A stretch of DNA of 64,000 bases from the NCBI GenBank assembly GCA_007922225.1, contig ML679966.1, positions 35,096,793-35,160,792 on the forward strand. Direction: 5' to 3'. Of the stretch, positions 12,541 to 23,974 are shown piece by piece; position 1 is the stretch's first letter, and each line of letters opens with the position of its first letter. The stretch comes from Emydura subglobosa. Its lineage: Eukaryota > Chordata > Testudines > Chelidae. The translations under genes were made by a program, and so were the position numbers. The notes below the pieces were generated by a model, which was given only the letters and a program-made list of their open reading frames with translations, searched no databases and was not told the DNA's origin.

Positions 12541-14144
12541 ATATAAGAGTCAGATTTTCAGAAGTGCCTGAATGATTTAGGAACACAAGTCCCATTGAAG
12601 TCAAATAAGAATAAGGACCTGTGCACCTAAGGTCATAAGCCAACCACTAACTGCCTGGAAATAGGAAGAAAGCCCCTCAAACACATTATCATAAAATTAT
12701 CCATTAAGGGGATGGGTTGTATACATCTTCCTCCAAAGCATTTAGTATTGGCTACTGTCAGAGACGATATTGAATGTTGATCAGATCCAATATGACAGCT
12801 CATAGGTCAGTTATCCTTTGCTGTTCCTTGGGAAAGTTCTGCAATACACAAATTATTTATGGGTAGGCTGTTGTGAAGTGGATGGATTCTACTCTTTCTC
12901 TAGCTTTTTCCGAACCCATTTTCCTTGCCTTCTCCAAGGGGAGAGAGCTAGTGTATCCACTGTCCCTCTCTGCAACAATCCCAAGACCCTGAGATGAAAT
13001 GGAGTAGGAGAAGGGAAAGATCCTTTCCCTTCCCTTACCGGTGGGAGGCATTCAAACTTAGACACCTAACCTGCCAGATCCTGTGGCCTGGGCTACATTT
13101 ACCTGGTGATTCGGCAGCAGTCAATAGGAGTTGCGCAAATTAAACTGAGTAACTTGTGTAACTCCAGTCCACTACTATGCTTCCCTTCTGTGCAGCATCT
13201 TCACTGCACTGAGCCACTGGATGGGGTGGCTATAGAGCACTGACTTCTGGATTGATTGAGCAGGTCTTCACTGATCGCTCAATCGATCCAGAAAGGTTGA
13301 TCTGACGGCAGTGATGTTGCTGCCATCAGCATAGACATACCCTGATACAAAAGATGGAAGTTTGGCCTTCTCACAAGGCCTTGTTGGTGACTCCTCTACT
13401 CAATTCTTTCATTTCTGCCTATCAATATCATTTTTCCAACATCTATGTCTTGTAATTTTTTCAATCCCTGGGCATTTTATCCTCCTCCTATTCTTTCCTG
13501 TTAGGTTCTTATGCTACCCTCATCACTGTAATATGTAAGCACCTTCCAGGAATGCATTAAGTGACATGATGACATATTCCATGTATGGTTCATTAATTCA
13601 TCCTCTCCCCAGGGGGAGAGGAGTGTTTTGTTTTGTTATTGTATTTACTAAAATAGCTTCTATCAGGACAACTGACATATAAAACCTGAAAACAAAGTTA
13701 AATAAGATGCAACTCAGGTTTCATCTCTCATTATAAAAAAACTGTTTGCCTTTATGTGGCATTTTAAATCCAAAGTACTTTAAAACCATGATGAAATAAG
13801 TGTCACAGCACATTTCCCTCTCCCTTTTACACCCTCCTCTCAGGATTGGAAACCTGAGACACAAAGAAGTAAACAGACTGTCTCTACATCACAGGGTCAG
13901 TGGCAGAACCAGGTACAGAACTTACAGAACCTAGAAAATATGACAGTCTCTGCTTTAAACACCAGCCTATGCGTTTGTAGTCACATCTCTTATTTCCACC
14001 ACTCTCAATGGTCCACTATCACCACATTTGTGTCTGTGCAAACACTTCTAAATTCAGTGATCACCATAATAATGTAAATGCGGTCTACAAAGAAGCATAG
14101 CTGGCAATTCTGGTGTCAGCCAGCCCAGCTATTAAGCTTCTTAC
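12541..14144. other. SCFD2 intron 1, proximal part
   Basis: No exon was seen. About 13080-13345 may be a decayed foldback/MITE relic, because its right end reads CATAGACATACCC like the terminus of the element at 41197-41460, but the left end is not convincing. About 13790-13970 has faint CORE-SINE/L3-like text (GACACAAAGAAGTAAACAGA, GTCAGTGGCAGAACCAGG). Confidence 0.4.
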
Positions 14145-14979
14145 CTGTCAGATCCAGTGTCCTGTCTATGAAGATGACAGAGGCCCGGTTTTGTGCTGCC
14201 TTCCTCCTGTTTTTGGCCTGGGAGTAGTTGGCCAAATCCCCCGCGATAATCTTGCTCAGAGCCCCAATTGCAAAGCACTCCTCTCTCACATTTAGGCACT
14301 CAAACAAGGAGCTCAAGCCAGACACCAGAGTCCTGATCTGAAGCTGCAGCTCAGGTGGCAGAGACGAGAAGTCAAGGTCGTTCAAGCTGCCCAACTTCTT
14401 CTTCTCAGGCCTGGCGGAGTTGATGCGAGCCAGGTCCTGGAGTGTCATGGGGAAGAGCGAGGCAAAGGCAGGGGTCACGAAGAGATGTGGGGAGACGGGC
14501 GCCAGCAGCAGGGGAGCATGCAGCACCTCGGCGGTGTAGTTCATGTTGCCCATCCACTGGCACAGCTTCTCCTCGAACTGCTCGAACACCGCCTGGCTGC
14601 CTCCCTCCGGCTCGGCGCCGCCGCCGCCAGCCGCCCCGTGGGCCAGCAGGTGCACGGCGTGGCTGACGGCCGTGAACACCACGCAGTACTGGAAGCGGCT
14701 GAGGCTGACGATGTCGCGGATGATGTCCACCGCCCGGCCCTTCAGCAGGCTGCTCACCACGAACAGCGCCTTGGGCTGCTCCGCCGCGCCCGCCTCGAAG
14801 CTGGAGAACTCCCGGACGTCCAGGGCGCCGGCCTCCAGCAGCCTGCCCGCGCCGCCGCCCGCCCAGTGCAGGCTCTCCGCGCACGCCGCGTCCACGAACA
14901 CCACGGCCCGCCTGGCCTTGCCGAACACCGGCGCCCAGGCCTGGCGGCAGGCGGAGAGGGCGGCGGGGCAGCCGGACAT
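14145..14979 (-). CDS. SCFD2: SCFD2 coding exon 1 with start codon
   Basis: First coding exon of SCFD2, a Sec1/Munc18-like protein. The family regulates SNARE-driven membrane fusion; the precise role of SCFD2 is poorly defined. The exon encodes 278 codons plus one base. Visible blocks are VVFVDAACAESLHW (about residues 26-39), PKALFVVSSLLKGR, FQYCVVFTAVSHAVHLLAHG, KLCQWMGNMNYTAEV, LINSARP-type text followed by KKLGSLNDLD, and the terminal VIFIDRTLDLTG just before a GTAAG donor. The start at MSGCPAALSA is chosen because it places the conserved VVFVDAACAE block where the mammalian protein has it. An in-frame ATG at 15078 would add 33 low-complexity, Pro-rich residues and is less likely. GC content is very high, and a Gly/Ala-rich insert follows HLLAHG. 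The gene reads away from FIP1L1. Confidence 0.97.
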
Positions 14980-15300
14980 GCTGGGGCGGGGAGCGCAGAG
15001 AGCCAGGTCCAGGAACAGCCGCGGCGGGACAGGCGTTGGCGGGGGGGAGGGGAGGGGCGGCCGGGACAGCCACAACACAGCGCACGTGCCGGGCGGTGGG
15101 CGCAGGAATGTGACGTGTAAAGCCCACGAAGGCCGCTGATTGGCTACTTGAAGACGAAGGTGGGGTGGGGCGCAAGATGCGCCGGTGCCGGCCGCTGAGC
15201 TGGTGCAGCACCTGGGCCTGCGCCCTGCCCTATCTCGAGGGGAGGAGCTGGCTTGGGAGGGGCCGTGCCGTGTTCACCCGCTAGGAGGATCCAGGTGCTG
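14430..15300 (-). promoter_or_regulatory. SCFD2 CpG island and promoter
   Basis: Dense CpG runs from the middle of SCFD2 exon 1 to about 320 bp upstream of its ATG, with no TATA box seen. On the minus strand there is a GCCAATCAGC CCAAT box near 15136-15147, a TGACGT CRE half-site near 15110, and GC boxes near 14983 and 15040. This is the usual make-up of a housekeeping promoter. The transcription start is not determinable here. A CR1 fragment starts near 15310 and marks the outer edge of the island. Confidence 0.75.
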
Positions 15301-15309
15301 GGCCCGGCC

Positions 15310-17450
15310 CCAGCTTGACTTAGGGTGTTAGTAGACTCCAGTTATAGGCTAGACAAGGCACAATGGTCCTCTCTGGAGAGGTGTCTGGCCCCTGTGCCAT
15401 TGATGGATGTCTGCTCCATGAACGTACCTAGTTCTTTTTTGAACCCTGTTATTGTCTTGACCTTCACAATATCTGGCAAAGAATGCCACAGGTTGAGTGT
15501 GTCTTGTGTGAAGAAATAAGTACTACCTTTTGTTTGTTTTAAACCTGCTGCCTAATAATTTCATTTCATTCCCTATTTCTTGTGTTATGAGGACTAAATA
15601 AAACTTCCTTATTTACTTTTCACCATACCAGTCATGATTTTATAGACCTCTATCATATTCCCCCTTAGTCATTTTTTCCAAGCTGAAAAGTCCCAGTCTT
15701 CTTAATCTCTCCTCATATAGAAACTGTTCGATACCCCTGATATTTTTTGTTCTCTTTTTCTGTAGTTGGATCACTTGATAATTACCTGTTCTGTTCATTC
15801 CCTCTGAAGCACCTGGCATTGGCCATTGGTCTGACCCAGAATGGCCGGTATTATGTTCTTAGGTACTTTTTCCAATTCCAATATATCTTTATTGAGATGG
15901 GGTAACCAAATCTGCATGCAGTATTCAAGGTTTGGGCATACCATGGATTTATAAAGAGGCAATACAATATTTTCTGTTTTATTATCTATCCCTTTCCTAA
16001 TGATTCCCAACATTCTGCTAGCTTTTTTGACTGCCGCTGCACATTGAATGGATGTTTTCAGAGAACTATCCACAAGGACTCCATGATCTCTTTCTTGAGT
16101 GGTAATGGCTAGTTTAGACCCCATCATTTTATATGTAGAGTTGGAATTATGTTTTCCAGTGTGCATTATTATGCATTTATCAACATTGAATTTCATCTGC
16201 CATATTTTTACCTAGTCACCCAGTTTTGTGAGATCCCTTTGTAACACTTTGCAGGCTGCTTTGGACTTAACTATCTTGAGTACTTTTGTCTCATCCACAA
16301 ATTTTGCCCCCTCACTGTATACCCCTTTTTCCAGATCGTTTATAAATATTTACCTCTCTCTCTCCATTCTGAAAACTGGCCATTTATTCCTACCTTTGTT
16401 TCCTATCTTTTAACCAGTTACGAGTCCAGAAGAGAACCTTCCCTCTTATCTCCTGACAGCTTACTTTGCTTTTGGTGAGCCTTTGGTGAGGGACCTTGTC
16501 AAAGGTTTTCTGAAAATCTAAGTACACTGTATCTACTGGATGACTCTGGTCCACATGCTTGTTGACCCCCTGTAAGAATTCTAATAGATTGATAAGACAT
16601 GATTTCCCTGTGCAAAAACCATGTTGACTCTTCCCCAACAAATCATGTTAATCTATGTGCCTGATAATTCTGTTCTTTACTATAGTTTCAACCAACTTGC
16701 CTGCTACTTAAATTGCCTGTAATTACTGGGATTGGCTCTGGAGCCTTTTTTTAAAATTGGCATCACATTAGTTATCCTCCAGTCATCTGGTACAGAAGCT
16801 ATTTAAATGGTTACATACCACACTTAGCAGTTATGCAATTTCACATTAGAGTTCCTTCAGAACTCTTGGGTGAATACCATCAGATCCTGGCGACTTATTA
16901 CTGTTTAATTTATCAATTTGTTCCAAAATCTCCTCTAATCACATGTCAGTCTGGGACAGTTCCTCAGTTCCTCCTTTGTCACTTAAAAAGAATGGCTCAG
17001 ATTTGGGAATTTCCCTCACCTCCTCAGCTGTGAAGACCATGCGAAGAATTCATTTAGCTTCTCTGCAATAGATTTATCTTCCTTGAGTGCTCCTTTAGCA
17101 TCTCGATTGTCCAGTAGCCCCACTGGGTTGTTTAGCAGGCTTCCTGCTTCTGATGTACTTAAAAAATAATTTGCTCTTACTTTCTGAGTCTTTGGCTAGT
17201 TGTTCTTCAGATTCTCTTTTGGCTTTCCTAACTATATTTTTACACTTCATTTGCCAGAGTTTATGCTCCTTTCTATTTTCCTCCATAGGATTTAACTCCC
17301 ACTTTTTAAAGGATGCCTTTTTGCCTCTAACTGCTTGTTTTATTTTGTTGTTTAGTCACGGTGGCACTTTTTTGGTTCTCTTTATATGTTCTTTAATTTG
17401 GGGTATACATTTAAATTGAGCCTCTATTAAGGTGTCTTTAAAAAGTTTCC
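15310..17450 (-). mobile_element. CR1 LINE, truncated, reverse transcriptase remnants
   Basis: Non-LTR retrotransposon of the CR1 clade on the minus strand, with its 3' end at the left. From 5' to 3' it shows ORF2 text at 17095-17286, the RT core LGKSQHGFCTGKSCLINLLE with VYLDFQKTFDKVPH at 16390-16641, and the C-terminal part MKFNVDKCIIMH with KTENIVLPLYKSMVCPNLEY at 15795-16196. The 3' UTR lies left of about 15790. The catalytic FADD box reads FVDE (16290-16301), and the segment between the RWLKDR-type block and IFINDL is missing, so the copy cannot encode active RT. No clean 3' octamer tail was found. Confidence 0.93.
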
Positions 17451-17849
17451 ATTTATAGTATATATACATAGCTTCTCAAATAATTTATCTCTACATACAT
17501 CTCACAATGGTTATGATGACCAATATGCTACAAACTTTCATTAGAGAACTTACATGACAGTCTTTTAGTGAACTCGTTGGATTGCTGTACCCTTATATGT
17601 GCCCTCTGCCATTTGGCATCGAGAGATTCTTGAGGCATGGTGTTGACAAGTGAAAAGTAATGTGCATAGAAAGGAATAAATGAATTACTCATATACCTAA
17701 TGGTTCTAAATTGGTAGTAACAATTGAGGAAAAATATCTGAGCATCACCAATCAATAAAGACCTCTGATTAATATGCAGCAGTGATCAAAACAGAAAACA
17801 AAATATTAAGATGGATAAAGAGTGAGATGAAGAATAATAATGAAAACAC
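17451..17849. other. Intergenic, unassigned
   Basis: AT-rich stretch between two oppositely oriented CR1 fragments. No feature was recognised. Confidence 0.4.
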
Positions 17850-18340
17850 TAAAATGTCATTATATCAATCAATGGTATTCTTTGACCTGTAATACTGTGT
17901 TCAGTTCTGGTCACCCTATCTCAAAATGGATGTAGCAGAAATAGAGCATTCAGAGATAAATAATTAATATGATTTGAGTCATGGAAAAGTTCTGATGTGA
18001 AGAAAGACAAAAGATTGAAGCTGTTTACCTTAGAGAGGAGACATGATAAAATATACAAAATATTGAGTGGTACAGAGAAGGTAGATCAAAAAGTTTATTA
18101 ATTCTTTATTCAAGAATATTTTTCATACAAGAACAATGGGTTTACAAAAATGTGACAAATTTAAAATTGATCAAAGGAAAAACTTATACAAACAGATTTA
18201 GCCAAGAACTCATTGCTAAAATATATTGAGGTAAAAAGCATAGCAAGATTCAAAAAATGATTTGACATTTGTATGGATAACAATATCCAGAGTTATAATA
18301 GTAAGCATTAAAAACAAGGTAGCCTGCACATTTGGAACAG
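17850..18340 (+). mobile_element. CR1 LINE fragment, plus orientation
   Basis: TGTGTTCAGTTCTGGTCACC followed by CTATCTCAAAATGGATGTAG, then TTAGAGAGGAGACATGATAA, reproduces the last part of CR1 ORF2 in sense orientation. Frames are broken throughout. It opposes the larger CR1 at 15310-17450. Confidence 0.75.
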
Positions 18341-18599
18341 ATATAAGCCTTCCTGCTTCATAGTATAAACAACCTGTAATTTATTAAGTTATGAAGAAAC
18401 TTGCTGTAGGAAAGTTATTCCATAATTGCCTTTTGCAAAGTTTCTTGAACCTCCCTCCTAAATAGTTTGTACTGGCTGTGACCCTTCCCGTGCCCAGGGT
18501 AGCCCCCTGAAAATGCCAAGGTCAGGGCAGGCTGCAAATGGAGAGCAGATTCTCCCAGCACCGGTGAGTGGCACTGAAGCCAGACTTCCCAACCAGCAC

Positions 18600-19110
18600 A
18601 AACTGCACTTCTGAATCCCCACAGAAGCCAGTACACAAATACACACAGCCCTCTTTCCTGCATTTCAGCTTCTGGCTCCCAAACCAGCACTGTGTCCAGT
18701 AAAGAGACCAGTTATTTAAACTCTATGCTCTTTACTAAAAAAGTTCCCTCTGACCCCAAAGGGTCAGCCACAGTACCAGTTCAATATAAGTTTGGATCTT
18801 ACCTAAAATACCACGCTGCCAGCCAATCCTTTAGTAACTAAAACTAAAGGTTTATTGTAAAAGAAAGAAATAAACCATAAGAGAAATGTTAAAGGGTCAA
18901 AGCAAATCAGATACATACAAATGATTGAAATTCCATATAGATCAGGTTTCTAGAAGAATTGTGGAGTTGCAGACTTGTACAGTTCCTCTGGTACACATCC
19001 AGTACTTGGATGGGTTTAAGTCCTTTGGTTCAGCTGCAAAAGGAATTGATCCAGAGGCAGGTATATGTCTGTAGCTGAACAGGAACAGAGACAAAATGGT
19101 TTCTGTGGCT
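18600..19110 (-). mobile_element. Solo LTR-like element, copy A (inverted relative to 24475-24895)
   Basis: About 400-500 bp here matches the reverse complement of 24475-24895. Shared blocks include AGTAACTAAAACTAAAGGTT, GTTTGGATCTTACCTAAAAT (CCC for CCT in the partner), GTACAGTTCCTCTGGT and CATCCAGTACTTGGATGGGT. The partner copy carries AATAAA in its own sense, so this copy reads on the minus strand. It is likely an endogenous-retrovirus-type solo LTR. Edges are approximate, and the copy may extend right to about 19440. Confidence 0.7.
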
Positions 19111-19759
19111 TGGCCTTATATACCTTCTGGCCCTGGCCATGCGGTCTTGTGGAATATTACAAGAACTAAAATGGAGTCCAGAGTCACATGGGCCAATCCT
19201 GGTAACTCTTCAGGTATGCCTTTATTTTCTTCCTGGCCTCTTGCATCCATAAGTGTCTTAATGAACCATTAAGAAGGCTATTGTCCTGCCACCATCCTAT
19301 CTGAGGTATTGCCCAGGCAGCACAATTTGAAATACAAATATCTCAAATATATCTATAACTTCCATTTCACATATTACACAGGAACATAAGTATTATCATC
19401 TACCTTAGCATATTATAACCTTTCTAACAGTACCTGACATGGCATATCTCACATGAATTAATATGATTTTGACATATTGATGTCAAACAATATAACAAAT
19501 GCTCTCCCCTCCATCTACCCAGCATGACACTGGCTACAGTCAGACAGAATCCTGAACTAGATAAATCACCTGTTCTGATTCAGATTAGCAATTTCTGTGT
19601 TCCTAAAGTCATGAGATGTTATAAGAAATAAACATATATGGTTTGGGTCATAAATAAATAATATAAGACATTGCCAAGGGAGACTCTGAGTCAAGCTCAG
19701 AAGTAATCTGCAAGATGTCTGGCAACTGGAATAAAGTAGGTCTAGCCTAGTTGTCAGAA
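19111..19759. other. Intergenic, possibly LTR continuation
   Basis: No gene was recognised. It may contain the remainder of the LTR-like copy to its left and then the approach to the Gypsy 3' LTR. A boundary cannot be fixed without alignment. Confidence 0.35.
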
Positions 19760-20262
19760 CAGATGTCATGCCTAGTGGTCGGAGCAGTATCAAGAACCAA
19801 GGACTAGGGTCAAAGCCAGAATTAGCAGTGGGAAGCTGGAGCCAAGGATCAAGTTAGAGGTCAGGCACTGAAATACCAGAGCTAAGAGTCAAGCCGGAGT
19901 TGGTAGTCAGAAGCTGAAGCCAACGGCCAAACCAGTTCCTGCCAGTTCAAAGCTGAGGGTCAAGCCGCAGTCAGAGCCACAGATCAAGCTCAGAAGCTGG
20001 AGTAAGCAGGTAGCAGGCAAGGAGAGATTTAAGGCAGGGGCAGGACAGAGGCAAAGCCGGGTGCAAAGAACGAGCAGCAGGAACAAGGTAACACAGGAGC
20101 ATTTACAGTGGTGAGTGTAAGAATTGAGCGGCCAGCTTAAGATCCAGCCTGCTGGCCCCTCCAGACAATCAGGTGGCATGGCCAGTCAGGAAGCCTGCTG
20201 CAAGCCAGATGTACTGACATGGCTGCTTGGAGACTAACGCTTCTGTAGGCCCTGATTCCTGA
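19760..20262 (-). repeat. Gypsy 3' LTR (minus strand)
   Basis: Matches the right-hand LTR over many blocks: GGGACAAGGTAACACAG there and GGAACAAGGTAACACAG here, CAGAGGCAAAGCCGGGTGCA, and GGCCCTGATTCCTGA at the inner edge. On the minus strand the internal region ends in a purine-rich tract (CAGAGACAGGGGGATTACGG) immediately before the LTR, as expected for a polypurine tract. The left half carries degenerate internal sub-repeats of the type CAGAAGCTGAAGCCAA...GGTCAAG. Confidence 0.8.
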
Positions 20263-20289
20263 CCGTAATCCCCCTGTCTCTGGCACCAT

Positions 20290-20640
20290 GGAGGGGCCTT
20301 GGGACCTGGTTTCTCAGGATAAGTGTGATGAAAGGCACACAGGAGATCTGGGGCATGGATGTATTCTGCAAATTCCTGTGAACATTAATCTGGGCCATAC
20401 CTGTCCCAATCAGTTAGATATTGCAGTTTTCCTCAGACCCCATGAAAGTCTAGGATCTGCCAAACCATGTATTCTTTTTGACCCTGAATAGTTATAGGTG
20501 AAGGAGGGGGAGTAGTACAGAGTAGGAAAAGATTCTTAACTAATGGTTTTAGAAGACAGACATGAAAGACAGGGTAAATCTTGAGGGAATCTGGTGGCTG
20601 TAACTTGAATGTAATAGGCTTAATCTGTTTCATGATCTGG
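20290..20640 (-). pseudogene. Gypsy integrase C-terminus and chromodomain remnant
   Basis: The minus frame encodes LQPPDSLKIYPVFHVCLLKP, the conserved tail of Gypsy integrases. It continues to QKEYMVWQILDF, the start of a chromodomain. After a stop and a frameshift the domain continues as LQYLTDWDRYGPD and then AFHHTYPEKPGP. The chromodomain is thought to guide integration into chromatin. It lies just before the polypurine tract and 3' LTR, its normal place, and it is broken by at least two lesions. Confidence 0.88.
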
Positions 20641-21019
20641 AAAGCTCCAGGTATTTATGGTCCAGATTCATGGAGGGGCAGATAACCATGGCTTATCCCC
20701 TATCCCGAACCCAGGTGTTGTCTGGCAGGACCAGTTGACATACAATTTGAAAGTTGTCTTGGTGACTTTTAACTGCCTCTGGAATTCTTGGGATATTTTC
20801 TGGATGTGGGCCATGAGTTCGATAAGAGCAGGCACTGACGATTCAGAGGAGAATCTCTAGATGAGCGTGATAGCAAAAAAAAAAAAGGAATCTGCTTGGT
20901 GGAGAAGTTTGTGGCATTGTTCTAAGTAAGCAAACTCAGCATGAGGGATCAGAGACAGCCAATCATCTTGATGATAGTTTAGGAAGTTACATAATTACTG
21001 TTCATGAACCTGAGTGACC

Positions 21020-22190
21020 TACGATGACAGAATAAACCCCTGTATTCACACCTTACATATTAATGTAATAAACTTTGTACAGATATGCCTTGAAATATAT
21101 CATTTGAAAACTCATTATTTGCTGGTCAGTATTGTCCTGATAAAATATGTGCGGTAATATTGTGTCTGAATTTATAAGATTTCCCTGTATCATGTTAACA
21201 CATTCCATGCCCCACAGCCCTGCCCAAACAGAAGTTGGCAAACAGATCTGTCCTAAGCAAAAGAATGTGCTTAATTTGCATTTAAGCAGTAAACTGAGTC
21301 AGCAAGCAGGATGAGGGAAAAAAGGAAGTTCAAACAGGTGGGAAAAAACCCAGCAGGGAATATCCTTCCACACTGAGTCTTTGTCTGATGGTTCTCAGCT
21401 GGATATGTTTTTCAAGAGGGCAACTGAAACAATAAAAAGGAGGGGAAAACACCCCAGGGTACCTCCCCTCTCTTTCCCTGCCCATCACATTCTCTACACC
21501 TAAGAAGACAAAGGAAATAGCTGTAGGACTCTGGGGAAGGTAATCCTGCTGGAAACGTGGTGAGAAATTGTGCTTGAATCTAATGTAGTTTGTTTAGTTA
21601 GGCACTAGTAACCATTTTATCTTTATATCTTATAACCATTTCTGACTTTTATGCCTCATTACTTGTACTCATGTAAAATCTCTCTCCTTGTAGTTAATAA
21701 ACTTGTTTTATTGTCTCATCTAATCCAGTATGTTTAAGGTAAAGTGTCTGAGTAACTTCATTTATCATGGTAAGCTAGTGTATATTATTCCTTTAGTGGC
21801 ATAATGGACTTAATATATTTGGACCGTCCAGGAGAGGGCTGGGCAGTACAAAACATACATTTCTGGGGGAAAGTCCAGGATTGGGGCTGTGTTGGGGTCA
21901 CCGTGCAGTATAACCAAGGCTGGTGAGAGCTAGGATGTGACTGGCAAGCTGCAGTTACACATATACATCTGGGAGTGACCTACATCCTGATGGCTGGTTG
22001 TGAACAGTCCAAGTTGGAGGCTGCAACAGCAAGTCACTGCAAGGCACCTCAAGTTACAGGGCAGGGGTGGCACCCCCTCCCTACTAGTTTGGATTGTACC
22101 CCATTATGTCACACCCACTCAGCCTGGCCATTGGTGCTTGGGTGATAGGCCATTGAGGTTAGGGCATCCATACTCAGACAGCATAGAAAT
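21020..22190. mobile_element. Insertion within Gypsy integrase, LTR-like
   Basis: Roughly 1.1-1.2 kb interrupts integrase between its catalytic region (right) and C-terminus (left). It contains plus-strand AATAAA-type signals (AGTTAATAAACTTG near 21693) and no coding frame, which suggests a solo LTR on the plus strand. Exact ends and target duplication were not resolved. Confidence 0.55.
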
Positions 22191-22199
22191 TCTCACCAG

Positions 22200-22800
22200 A
22201 AACAGAAAATAAACTGGGATCCTAGGTCAGCTACACTTGTAGGTGAGCTATGGAGATGAAAGATGTTCATAAACAGATGAGCTGTCTCCTGAGCAGAGGC
22301 AGGTGCTTGGCATGGAACAAAATGCACTATCTTTGTTAAGTGGTCAACCACCATTAGAATCATAGAGTGGCTTTAGGAATGTAGTAATTCCATGGTAAAG
22401 TCCATGGAAATGATAGCCCAAGGCTGGGAAAAAGTGGGTAAGGGCTGGAGGAGACCAAGCAGCCTTGTAAGGGGGTGGTCTTGGTCTGGGCTCAAAGATT
22501 GCAGGAATCTATGAAGGGCTCAACAGAAGCATGTACAGCCAACCATTCTGTTCCTGGAATCTGGATCTTGGAATGACCAAAGTGGAATGGCTAGGTAAAC
22601 ATCATGGTAGTGTTTTAGGACTTGAAGCTGAGTGACCCTTTAGGGTACACAGATGCATCCTTTGTGGTATAGGATCACATCCTGTAACATGAAGACTGAG
22701 GAGGGCTCGTCCTGGGTATAGTCTGGATGGCAAAGGGATTGCTCGGTAACTGAGAGTGGATGGCGGATAACAGGTCAGAGGCTACAGTGCCAAAAATGAA
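22200..22800 (-). pseudogene. Gypsy integrase catalytic core remnant
   Basis: The minus strand reads SMDFTMELL, then MVVDHLTKIVHFVPC (about 22325-22410), then SAQETAHLF. The D in VVDHLTK is the second catalytic-region landmark of the retroelement DDE integrase core. Frameshifts are present. The part upstream (22410-22800) should hold the HHCC zinc-binding region, but I cannot read it cleanly. Confidence 0.78.
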
Positions 22801-22803
22801 GTC

Positions 22804-23940
22804 TTAGGGCTTGAGAATTGTGGATGTAGGATCCTCACCAGGTTTGTAGTACTCATCCTTTTGCGACAATGCATTTACCTTCCCGTTCCTTGTCCCAGGC
22901 TGATGGGTGACCACAAACTTGAATTCAATGAAAAAGAGGGACTGGAGTGCCTGTTGCTGGTTCAGGTACCTGGCCGTTTTTAGGTATTGCAAGTCTTTAT
23001 GATTTATCAGAACTTGGACTGAAAACCTAGCCCCCTCCAAAAGGTTTTCAAAGGCTGCCTTGATGGCCTGCAGTTCCTTGGCCAGGAGGTCAGCAGCAGC
23101 AAGTTTTTGCAAGTAAAAAGTGCACGGGTGAAGCTGATCATCAGGAGCAGCGGGTTGGAAAAGGACTGCCCCTAGGGCTAAATTTGAAGTGTCTGCCTCA
23201 ATCATAAATGGTCTGGTGGGGGCCGAATGGATCAAGATGGCCACTATGATGAATCTCTGTTTCAAATTATCAAAGGCAGCCTGTGTTTCTCAGGATCATA
23301 AAACTGGATTCTCTTCCGCAGCCAAGCTGTGAGAGGACTGGCCAGAGCAGAGAATTCTAGGATAAATCTTCTATAAAAATTAGCGAAATCTAAGAAGCTT
23401 TGGATTCCAGGGACAATCTTTTGGTGCCACCCAATTCATGATGGCTATTATCTTGTGAGGATACATTGTCATTCCCGTGGCAAGATAATATATCCAAAAA
23501 ATTCAAACATGTCCCAATCAAACTCGCATTTCTCCGGCTTGGCATATAAATAATTGTGTGCATAGTCTTTATGCACATGATGAGATAGGTCTTTGGAGAA
23601 AATCAGAATACTGTCAAGGTAGTTAATGATGAAGTTGTACAGCATATCCCTGGTGGTTTTGCTGGAGCCTTGCATAGGCTAAACAGCTTAACTAGATATT
23701 CATAGTGGCCTTAACGAGTAAGAAATGTAGTCTTCCACTCGTCTGTCTCATGCACATGCACTAGATTACAGGCCCCGTGCAGACTGAACTTCATGAAAAT
23801 ACGGGCTGTGCATAGAAGATCTAAGAGCTCATTGATAAGTGGAAGTGGGGAGCGGTTTCGAACAGTCACCTTGTTCAGAGCTTGATAGTCAATACATGTC
23901 TGTAAAGAGCTGTCCTTATTGACAAAAAAGATCAACATGT
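22804..23940 (-). pseudogene. Gypsy reverse transcriptase / RNase H remnant
   Basis: Three frames together cover RT palm to RNase H: CIDYQALNKVTVRNRSPLPL and DEWKTTFLTR (23711-23938), NYLDSILIFSKDL and KPEKCEFDWDMFEF (23469-23675), then FMIEADTSNLALGAVLFQP and VLINHKDLQYLKTARYLNQQ (22804-23265). The catalytic YxDD motif is YLDS at about 23610-23621, so polymerase activity would be lost even without the frameshifts. RNase H retains its leading Asp (EADTSN). The RT 5' part is split off by the insertion at 23975-24895. Confidence 0.93.
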
Positions 23941-23974
23941 CTTTTGGGGATGTGGAGAGTCCAATGAAACCCTT

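Noticed and set aside
14980..15078. Upstream in-frame ATG extending SCFD2 by 33 residues
   Set aside because: The extension is Pro/Leu-rich low complexity inside the CpG island, and the inner Met aligns with the known family start. Kept as a less likely alternative.
14405..15211. Long open frames on both strands over SCFD2 exon 1
   Set aside because: They are GC-rich shadows of the real exon with Arg/Ala/Gly/Pro bias and no family similarity.
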